Source: JAFLUQ01 sp964537995 (GTDB lineage: Bacteria > Bacillota > Clostridia > UMGS1883). From it: 24,751 nucleotides of DNA. Below, one piece after another: positions 1-5,356 of this stretch (position 1 is its first letter; each line of letters starts with the position of its first letter). Both the position numbers and the translations under genes were made by a program. The notes beneath the pieces are model-generated. The model saw only the letters and a list, made by a program, of their open reading frames with translations, did not search any database and had not been told where the DNA came from. The stretch is taken from the NCBI GenBank assembly GCA_964537995.1, contig CAZICW010000022.1, positions 1 to 24,751 of the forward strand. The letters run 5' to 3'.

Positions 1-11
1 TTAAAATAAAA

Positions 12-17
12 AATCAA
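12..17 (-). promoter_or_regulatory. Possible -35 element of a leftward promoter leaving the window
   Basis: On the minus strand this reads TTGATT in the context AAAAAAAGTATTGATTTTTT. Nearly the same context precedes the tRNA-Leu promoter near 24220. It lies just past the terminator of the small leftward gene at 96-257, so it would start a new transcript running out of the left edge. The -10 element would fall outside the window, so this is only half a promoter and is an inference from similarity. Confidence 0.35.
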
Positions 18-39
18 TACTTTTTTTGAATTTTTTTCA

Positions 40-88
40 AAAATAAAAAGCCGCAAAGAAGTTATCGGCATACCATTTCCATGCGGCT
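40..88 (-). terminator. Terminator of the small gene at 96-257
   Basis: Read on the minus strand, AGCCGCA (88-82) can pair with TGCGGCT (55-49), followed at once by a T-rich tract (TTTTATTTTT, 48 down to about 39). The loop is long (26 nt) and contains a competing short pairing (GCAT 68-71 with ATGC 81-84), so the exact fold is unsure. The position, 8 nt after the TAG of the small gene, fits an intrinsic terminator. Confidence 0.5.
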
Positions 89-95
89 CTTTCTT

Positions 96-257
96 CTAAC
101 GGAATCTTTCCTCGTCGGTTTCGGCATCGTCCTCGTCGGGAATGTCGTCCGCCTTTTCCTCTTCGGTTTCCGGCGGAGCGGAAAGCTCATTTGCAAATTC
201 CGCATCGTTAACATGAGCAAACAGACGCTGCGCGCCTGTGGGTCGACTGTTTTTCAA
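96..257 (-). CDS. Small acidic protein, 53 aa, unknown function (paralogue of 22655-22828)
   Basis: I do not recognise a named family. The start chosen is TTG at 257-255, because GGAGGTGA (minus strand, 270-263) lies at ideal distance; an in-frame GTG at 266 overlaps that site and is unlikely. The protein begins MKNSRPTGAQRLFAHVNDAE and ends in a strongly acidic tail with IPDEDD and TDEE, closing with RFR. No signal peptide or membrane segment is visible, so it should be cytosolic. Residues 7-25 (TGAQRLFAHVNDAEFANEL) align without gaps with residues 9-27 of the 57-aa protein near 22.7 kb (AGAEKLFRKMNDRAYAEAF), and both end in acidic tails containing P-(D/E)-E-D. It is divergent from the heat-shock operon and followed by its own terminator. 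The strong ribosome binding site and the paralogue support a real gene; its role is unknown. Confidence 0.7.
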   Translation of the reverse strand: MKNSRPTGAQRLFAHVNDAEFANELSAPPETEEEKADDIPDEDDAETDEERFR

Positions 258-370
258 AAAAATCACCTCCGATGATATTATTGCTCGCCGCGCGGAATTT
301 TATAACGGACTTGCAATAAAATCTCCCATTATAGCTTAAGCGCAGATCTCCCCCCCGCTCTAAGGCGGCG

Positions 371-407
371 GCTCCGTTTCAGGAAAGCTTGACGGAGCGC
401 TGCTCCG
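371..407. other. Mutually exclusive short hairpins upstream of the hrcA promoter
   Basis: GCTCCGT (371-377) can pair with ACGGAGC (392-398), while CGGAGC (393-398) can alternatively pair with GCTCCG (402-407) around a 3-nt loop. The rest of 258-440 contains no gene I can support: it holds a C-rich patch (350-357) and, on the minus strand, a TATAAT (333-328) without a convincing -35. This region must contain the promoter of the leftward small gene, but I cannot place it firmly. Confidence 0.3.
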
Positions 408-410
408 ATT

Positions 411-440
411 TAAAAAAATTTTCAAAAATTTTCAAAAAAG
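411..440 (+). promoter_or_regulatory. A-tract (UP-element-like) region upstream of hrcA promoter
   Basis: Phased A/T runs (TAAAAAAATTTTC, AAAAATTTTC, AAAAAA) lie directly upstream of the -35 element at 444. Such tracts commonly act as UP elements for RNA polymerase alpha subunits and bend DNA. The role here is inferred from position and composition. Confidence 0.4.
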
Positions 441-443
441 GTA

Positions 444-472
444 TTGACAAATGAGCCGAATAGTGTTATCTT
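444..472 (+). promoter_or_regulatory. Sigma-A promoter of the hrcA-grpE-dnaK-dnaJ operon
   Basis: TTGACA at 444-449 is a perfect -35. After a 17-nt spacer comes TATCTT (467-472), a 4/6 match to the -10 consensus. The -10 overlaps the outer arm of the CIRCE inverted repeat and the expected start site lies within CIRCE, so HrcA binding would block initiation directly. Confidence 0.8.
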
Positions 473-512
473 ATTGTTAGCACTCAGAGACGACGAGTGC
501 TAACAATAAGAT
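468..512. promoter_or_regulatory. CIRCE operator (HrcA binding site), extended arms
   Basis: The core TTAGCACTC (477-485), 9-nt spacer AGAGACGAC (486-494) and GAGTGCTAA (495-503) match the CIRCE consensus exactly. The symmetry continues outward, giving perfect 18-bp arms (468-485 and 495-512: ATCTTATTGTTAGCACTC and its complement). It is immediately upstream of hrcA, as expected for HrcA autoregulation. In the transcript the repeat would also form a hairpin just before the ribosome binding site. Confidence 0.97.
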
Positions 513-528
513 TAAAGAGGTGAGATTC

Positions 529-1572
529 ATGGAGCTGAGTTCGCGAAAAAGGGCGATACTTCAGGCTATAATCGAGGATTATATCGCAACCGCCGAACCT
601 GTGGCTTCGAGGAATCTTGCAAAAAATCACGATTTGGGGCTTTCGCCCGCAACGATAAGGAATGAAATGGCGGATTTGGAGGACATGGGCTATCTTGACA
701 AGCCCCATACCTCCGCCGGAAGGATTCCTTCCGAAACGGGCTATCGCTTCTACGTTGATTCGCTTATGCAGAAATACAGCTTCACGATGGAGGAAATTTC
801 CGGACTGAAATCGACGATGGACAGAAAGTATGACCAGCTTGAAGGCGTCATATCGGAAATTTCCGAAATAATTTCGCGTGTAACTCATTACCCCTCTGTT
901 GTCGCCTTTCCGAGGGAGGAGGAGCGTCGTGTTCAGAATGTGAAGCTTATGCTGATTGAGGAAAGGGTGGCGCTGCTTGTCGTAATAACCGACACGGGCG
1001 TCGTGCGCAACCGTAAAATCAAATTCAGCACTCCCGCGGATTATGCCGCGATTGACTCCGTGAGCGACTTTCTTTCCAAGCAGCTCGCCGGTCTGACAAA
1101 GAGCAGCATAACTCCCGCGAGGATTATGCTTATTTATGAGGCAATGGGCGGGTACGGCGAGCTTCTGAAGACAGTAATCAATTTCGTTGTGGAATGTCTG
1201 AGCGAGGAAACCGAAAAGCTCTATATCGGCGGAACCTCAAACATTCTGAATAATCCCGAATTTTCCGACATCGAAAAAGCAAGGGAATTTCTTTCCTTCA
1301 TGGATCACCCTGAAAACGTGTCGAAATTGTTTGCTCTCCCCGGGGACGGCAACGGCGACGTCAGCATAAAAATAGGAAGCGAAAACGGCGTCGAGGAAAT
1401 GAAGGACAACAGCATTGTCGTCGCAAACTACAGCGTCGGCGATAAAATCAAGGGCAGAATCGGAATAATCGGTCCCACAAGAATGGACTATGCGCGAGTT
1501 GTATCATCTCTTGAGCTGATAAACGCCCAGCTCAGCGAAATTCTTCGGAGGATGCTGGGAGGCAGCCAATAA
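529..1572 (+). CDS. hrcA: Heat-inducible transcription repressor HrcA
   Basis: HrcA represses class I heat-shock genes by binding CIRCE, with GroEL known to assist its activity in Bacillota. The start chosen is ATG at 529 (MELSSRKRAILQAIIEDYIA), because AAAGAGGTGA at 514-523 is its ribosome binding site; the in-frame GTG at 520 lies inside that site. The product is 347 aa, normal for the family. Residues 1-75 form the winged helix-turn-helix, including SPATIRNEMADLEDMGYLDK and the characteristic HTSAGRIPSETGYRFYVD. The remainder is the GAF-like and dimerisation part, ending with IGPTRMDYARVVSSLELI, typical of HrcA. It is first in an operon with grpE, dnaK and dnaJ, directly behind a perfect CIRCE, so it should be autorepressed and heat-induced. 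Confidence 0.98.
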   Translation: MELSSRKRAILQAIIEDYIATAEPVASRNLAKNHDLGLSPATIRNEMADLEDMGYLDKPHTSAGRIPSETGYRFYVDSLMQKYSFTMEEISGLKSTMDRKYDQLEGVISEISEIISRVTHYPSVVAFPREEERRVQNVKLMLIEERVALLVVITDTGVVRNRKIKFSTPADYAAIDSVSDFLSKQLAGLTKSSITPARIMLIYEAMGGYGELLKTVINFVVECLSEETEKLYIGGTSNILNNPEFSDIEKAREFLSFMDHPENVSKLFALPGDGNGDVSIKIGSENGVEEMKDNSIVVANYSVGDKIKGRIGIIGPTRMDYARVVSSLELINAQLSEILRRMLGGSQ

Positions 1573-1620
1573 GTGAATTTTTGCGGAGAAAAATAAACAA
1601 AATAGTGAGGGTGCATAAAA

Positions 1621-2214
1621 ATGGGTAAAGATAAGGAAAAAAATTCAGCCGCCTCCGAGGAGGAAATAAACGAAGCCGCCGAAGCGGTTGAGGCGACAGA
1701 AGCGGTTGAAGCGGCGGAGGAAGCCGAAGCCGCAAAGGAAGCTCTCGCCGAAAAAGCTCCCGCCGACGAGAAAGCGGCCGAGGATGAGGCTCGGAAGAAG
1801 TATGACGCCTTGAACGAAAAATATATGCGGACACTTGCCGAGTACGACAATTACAGAAAGCGCACCATCCGCGAAAAGGAGGGAATATATCCCGAAGCCA
1901 AGGCCGACGCGGCGGTGAAATTTTTGCCCGTTATGGACAATCTGGAGCGCGCTCTCGGCATTGAAACGGAAAGAACGCCGTTTTATGAGGGAGTGGAGCT
2001 TGTAAAGAAGCAGCTTGACGAGGTTTTCGCGAATCTCGGAATCGAGGTCATAAGCGCGCGGACGGGCGAGGAGTTTAATCCCGAGCTGCACAACGCCGTA
2101 ATGCACACCGAGGACGAAAAGTTAGGCGAAAACGTGATTGCCGAGGAGCTTCAGAAGGGCTACAAGCTCGGCGACAGAGTGCTGCGGCACAGTATGGTAA
2201 AGGTTGCGAATTAA
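1621..2214 (+). CDS. grpE: Nucleotide exchange factor GrpE
   Basis: GrpE releases ADP from DnaK and so resets the chaperone cycle in the cytosol. The product is 197 aa. Residues 1-60 are a low-complexity Ala/Glu-rich extension (repeated EAVEA/EAAEAAEA), followed by a coiled coil from about 60 (ARKKYDALNEKYMRTLAEYDNYRKR, split by a hinge) and the C-terminal beta domain containing FNPELHNAVMHTED and GYKLGDRVLRHSMVKVAN, the family signature. A GTGAGG sequence at 1605-1610 is a plausible ribosome binding site. It lies 48 nt after hrcA and 32 nt before dnaK, without an intervening promoter or terminator, and is therefore under CIRCE control. The acidic N-terminal extension is longer than in many homologues but variable in this family. 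Confidence 0.97.
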   Translation: MGKDKEKNSAASEEEINEAAEAVEATEAVEAAEEAEAAKEALAEKAPADEKAAEDEARKKYDALNEKYMRTLAEYDNYRKRTIREKEGIYPEAKADAAVKFLPVMDNLERALGIETERTPFYEGVELVKKQLDEVFANLGIEVISARTGEEFNPELHNAVMHTEDEKLGENVIAEELQKGYKLGDRVLRHSMVKVAN

Positions 2215-2246
2215 AATAAAAATAAATGATATTGGAGGAATAAATC

Positions 2247-4067
2247 ATGAGCAAAATTATAGGTATCGATCTCGGAACAACAAATTCCTGCGTCGCCGTT
2301 ATGGAAGGCGGCGAGCCTGTTGTAATCGCCAACAGCGAGGGCAGCAGAACAACCCCCTCCGTGGTTGCGTTTAAAAAGGACGGAGAAAGACTCGTCGGTC
2401 AGGTGGCAAAGCGTCAGGCGGTCACAAACCCCGACAGAACAATCATTTCAATAAAGCGTGAAATGGGTACGAATCATAAGATTACAATCGACGGCAAGAG
2501 CTACACTCCGCAGGTCATCAGTTCAATGATACTTCAGAAGCTGAAAGCGGACGCGGAAAGCTATCTCGGCGAAACGGTAACTCAGGCTGTTATAACCGTT
2601 CCCGCATATTTCGACGATTCTCAGCGTCAGGCCACAAAGGATGCCGGCAAGATTGCCGGTCTTGAGGTGCTGCGCATTATAAACGAGCCTACGGCTGCCG
2701 CTTTCGCTTATGGAATGGATAAAGAAAGCGACCAAAAAATCATGGTTTACGATCTCGGCGGAGGAACCTTCGACGTTTCCATACTTGAAATAGGCGACGG
2801 CGTATTCGAGGTGCTTGCAACAAACGGCGACACCCATCTCGGCGGCGACGACTTCGACAACGAGATTATCAAATATCTTGTTTCCGAATTTAAAAAGTCG
2901 GAGGGAATTGACCTTTCAACCGACAAAACGGCAATGCAGCGTCTTAAGGAAGCGGCGGAAAAGGCCAAAATAGAGCTTAGCGGCGTAACCACAAGCAATA
3001 TCAACCTTCCCTTCATCACTGCCGACAGCACGGGGCCGAAGCATATGGACATAACTCTCACAAGAGCCAAATTCAACGAGCTTACGGAAAAGCTTGTGGA
3101 GCGTACAATGGGGCCGGTGAAGAACGCTCTCCGCGACGCCGGACTCAGCTCGGGAGACATTGACAAGGTTCTTATGGTCGGCGGTTCAAGCCGTATTCCC
3201 GCCGTAAACGACGCGGTTAAGTCTCTCATCGGTAAGGAGCCTCACAAGGGAATCAATCCCGACGAATGTGTGGCGATTGGCGCGGCCATTCAGGCGGGCG
3301 TGCTTGCGGGCGACGTTAAGGACATTGTTTTGCTTGACGTAACTCCGCTTTCACTCGGTATTGAAACAATGGGCGGCGTATGCACGAAGCTTATTGACAG
3401 AAATACCACCATTCCCACAAAGAAGAGCCAGATTTTCTCCACCGCGGCTGACGGTCAGACCAGCGTTGACATTCACGTTCTTCAGGGTGAACGCCAGATG
3501 GCGAAGGACAATAAAACTCTCGGCAACTTCATGCTCAGCGGCATTGCTCCCGCTCCGAGAGGAGTTCCTCAGATTGAGGTTACGTTCGACATTGACGCGA
3601 ACGGCATAGTAAATGTTTCCGCCAAGGATCTCGGTACGGGTCAGGAGCAAAAAATTACGATAACATCTTCGACGAATCTCAGCGATGAGGATATTGACAA
3701 AGCTGTTAAGGAAGCCGAAAAGTACGCCGAAGAGGACAAGAAAAACAAGGAAGCCATTGACGTCAGGAACAATGCCGATCAGCTTGTTTACCAGTGCGAA
3801 AAGACAATGAGCGATCTCGGCGACAAGCTTGACGCGGCGGATAAGTCCGCGGTCGAGGAGGAGCTTAACAAGGTCAAGGAGGCTTTAAAGGGCAGCGATA
3901 CCGACGCCATAAAGACCGCGACAGACGCTCTTCAGAAGAAGTTCTACGACCTCAGCGCAAAGCTCTACAGTCAGGCAAATCCGCAGGGAGCCGACGGCGC
4001 GGCGCAGGGCGGCGCGGAAAACAATGTATATGACGCCGACTTCACGGAGAATGACGATAATAACTAA
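2247..4067 (+). CDS. dnaK: Molecular chaperone DnaK (Hsp70)
   Basis: DnaK is the ATP-driven Hsp70 that binds exposed hydrophobic peptide segments; DnaJ loads substrate and stimulates ATP hydrolysis, GrpE exchanges nucleotide. The start ATG at 2247 has GGAGGAA at 2234-2240. The product is 606 aa, full length for a Bacillota DnaK. Visible signatures: phosphate loop GIDLGTTNSCVAVMEGG near the N terminus, the IINEPTAAAFAYG segment, VYDLGGGTFDVSILE (phosphate 2), VLMVGGSSRIPAV (adenosine), and the interdomain linker DIVLLDVTPLSLGIE. The substrate-binding beta domain (QIFSTAADGQTSVDIHVLQG) and helical lid follow, with a flexible Gly/Ala-rich tail ending in VYDADFTENDDNN. Third gene of the CIRCE operon. 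A long antisense reading frame over its 3' end is a shadow. Confidence 0.99.
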   Translation: MSKIIGIDLGTTNSCVAVMEGGEPVVIANSEGSRTTPSVVAFKKDGERLVGQVAKRQAVTNPDRTIISIKREMGTNHKITIDGKSYTPQVISSMILQKLKADAESYLGETVTQAVITVPAYFDDSQRQATKDAGKIAGLEVLRIINEPTAAAFAYGMDKESDQKIMVYDLGGGTFDVSILEIGDGVFEVLATNGDTHLGGDDFDNEIIKYLVSEFKKSEGIDLSTDKTAMQRLKEAAEKAKIELSGVTTSNINLPFITADSTGPKHMDITLTRAKFNELTEKLVERTMGPVKNALRDAGLSSGDIDKVLMVGGSSRIPAVNDAVKSLIGKEPHKGINPDECVAIGAAIQAGVLAGDVKDIVLLDVTPLSLGIETMGGVCTKLIDRNTTIPTKKSQIFSTAADGQTSVDIHVLQGERQMAKDNKTLGNFMLSGIAPAPRGVPQIEVTFDIDANGIVNVSAKDLGTGQEQKITITSSTNLSDEDIDKAVKEAEKYAEEDKKNKEAIDVRNNADQLVYQCEKTMSDLGDKLDAADKSAVEEELNKVKEALKGSDTDAIKTATDALQKKFYDLSAKLYSQANPQGADGAAQGGAENNVYDADFTENDDNN

Positions 4068-4079
4068 AAATACACCGAA

Positions 4080-4104
4080 GGGGCATTGCGCTGAGCAATG
4101 CCTT
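4080..4104 (+). other. Stem-loop between dnaK and dnaJ
   Basis: GGCATTGC (4082-4089) pairs perfectly with GCAATGCC (4095-4102) around a 5-nt loop, extendable by two G-U pairs. It begins 12-14 nt after the dnaK stop and lacks a T-run (TTGTCGG follows), so it is not a strong terminator. It could partially terminate, stabilise the upstream mRNA end or mark a cleavage site, adjusting DnaK:DnaJ ratio. It also buries the upstream in-frame ATG at 4098, supporting the GTG start of dnaJ. Confidence 0.55.
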
Positions 4105-4127
4105 GTCGGCGCAGAGGAGGCAGCGTT

Positions 4128-5285
4128 GTGGCAGAGAAAAGAGATTATTATGAGGTTCTCGGCGTTCAGAGGGGAGCGACCGAGGAAGAAATAAAAAAGG
4201 CGTACCGTAAGCTCGCCAAACAGTACCACCCCGATTTGAACAAGGACAATCCCGACGCGGCGGAAAAATTCAAGGAAATAGGCGAAGCCTACAGCGTTCT
4301 CAGCGACAGTGACAAACGCGCCCGTTACGACCAATTCGGTCATGCGGGAGTTGATCCCAACTACGGCGCGGGAGGCGCGGGAGGCGGCGGCTTTTCCGAT
4401 TTTGATATGGGCGACCTTGGCGATATTTTCGGCAGCTTTTTCGGGGGCGGCTTCGGAAGCGGCTTCGGAGGCGGCGGAAGCCGCCGAAACGCTCCCGTAA
4501 AGGGCAGAGACATTCAGCAATATGTGACTCTTTCCTTTGAGGAAGCCGCCTTCGGCTGCACGAAAACCATATCCGTTACGCGCCGCGAGGTCTGCGATGA
4601 CTGCGGCGGCAGCGGTGCAAGAAAGGGTACCTCCGCGGAAACCTGCCCGACTTGCCATGGCAGCGGTCAGGTTCGTCAGGTTCAGCAAACTCCGCTGGGG
4701 CAGTTCCAGACCACAACGACCTGCCGTACCTGCAACGGCAAAGGACAGATTATAAAGGAGCCGTGCATGAAGTGCGGCGGCGCGGGAAGGGTAAGACAGA
4801 CAAAGAATATCGACATAAAAATTCCCGCGGGAATTAACGACGGGCAGTCTGTTTCCGCGCGCGGACAGGGTGAAGCCGGTTTGCGCGGAGGGCCCAACGG
4901 AGATTTGCTCGTAACGGTAAGAATAACTCCGCACAAGCTTTTCCGCCGCGACGGCAACGATGTTTACATTGATATACCGCTTACCTTCGTGCAGGCGGCG
5001 CTCGGCTGCGAAATGGAGGTTCCCACGCTCGACGGCGCCGTCAAGCATAAAATTCCCGAAGGCTCTCAGAACGGGGATCAGTTCCGTATGCGAGGCAAGG
5101 GAATACCCGACATAAGAACGGGAATGCGCGGCGACCAATATGTGAAAATTACGGTTGAGGTTCCCAAAAATCTCAATCCGAAGCAGCGGGAAATCCTTCA
5201 GCAGTTTGCCGCGGAAAGCAACGAAAAGAATTATAATAAGGGCAGAAAATTTAAGGATATATTAAAGGACTATTTTAACAAATAA
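4128..5285 (+). CDS. dnaJ: Co-chaperone DnaJ (Hsp40, class A)
   Basis: DnaJ delivers unfolded proteins to DnaK and stimulates its ATPase. The start chosen is GTG at 4128 (MAEKRDYYEVLG), preceded by AGAGGAGG (4113-4120) at 7-nt spacing; the in-frame ATG at 4098 lies inside a hairpin and would add 10 non-homologous residues. The product is 385 aa, standard. Domains: J domain 1-70 with HPD at 34-36; Gly/Phe-rich linker about 71-118; zinc-finger region with four CxxCxGxG motifs beginning at C156, C173, C199 and C213; then two C-terminal peptide-binding beta domains (KIPAGINDGQ, GDLLVTVRITPHKLFRRDGNDVY split across segments). All zinc ligands are present, so it is a functional class A protein. Last gene of the operon, followed by a strong hairpin at 5294-5327. 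Confidence 0.98.
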   Translation: MAEKRDYYEVLGVQRGATEEEIKKAYRKLAKQYHPDLNKDNPDAAEKFKEIGEAYSVLSDSDKRARYDQFGHAGVDPNYGAGGAGGGGFSDFDMGDLGDIFGSFFGGGFGSGFGGGGSRRNAPVKGRDIQQYVTLSFEEAAFGCTKTISVTRREVCDDCGGSGARKGTSAETCPTCHGSGQVRQVQQTPLGQFQTTTTCRTCNGKGQIIKEPCMKCGGAGRVRQTKNIDIKIPAGINDGQSVSARGQGEAGLRGGPNGDLLVTVRITPHKLFRRDGNDVYIDIPLTFVQAALGCEMEVPTLDGAVKHKIPEGSQNGDQFRMRGKGIPDIRTGMRGDQYVKITVEVPKNLNPKQREILQQFAAESNEKNYNKGRKFKDILKDYFNK

Positions 5286-5293
5286 TACGCGGC

Positions 5294-5335
5294 AAAGAGG
5301 CTCAAATCAATGGATTTGAGCCTCTTTAAATATTG
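5294..5335. terminator. Bidirectional terminator between dnaJ and the RICIN metalloprotease gene
   Basis: AAAGAGGCTCAAATC (5294-5308) pairs perfectly over 15 bp with GATTTGAGCCTCTTT (5313-5327) around the 4-nt loop AATG, 8 nt after the dnaJ stop. The following TTTAAATATTGTG is only modestly U-rich. The leftward gene ends at 5357, so the same stem can serve both convergent transcripts. Confidence 0.85.
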
Positions 5336-5356
5336 TGTCTTTACGGTTTGTTTCGG

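Noticed and set aside
81..275. 64-codon plus-strand frame at the left end
   Set aside because: It is antisense to the 53-aa gene at 96-257, which has a proper ribosome binding site; the plus frame has none and its composition is that of a shadow.
3885..5138. 417-codon open frame antisense to dnaK/dnaJ
   Set aside because: It lies opposite strongly conserved dnaK/dnaJ codons; its translation has no recognisable motif and arises from codon bias. No promoter or ribosome binding site is visible.
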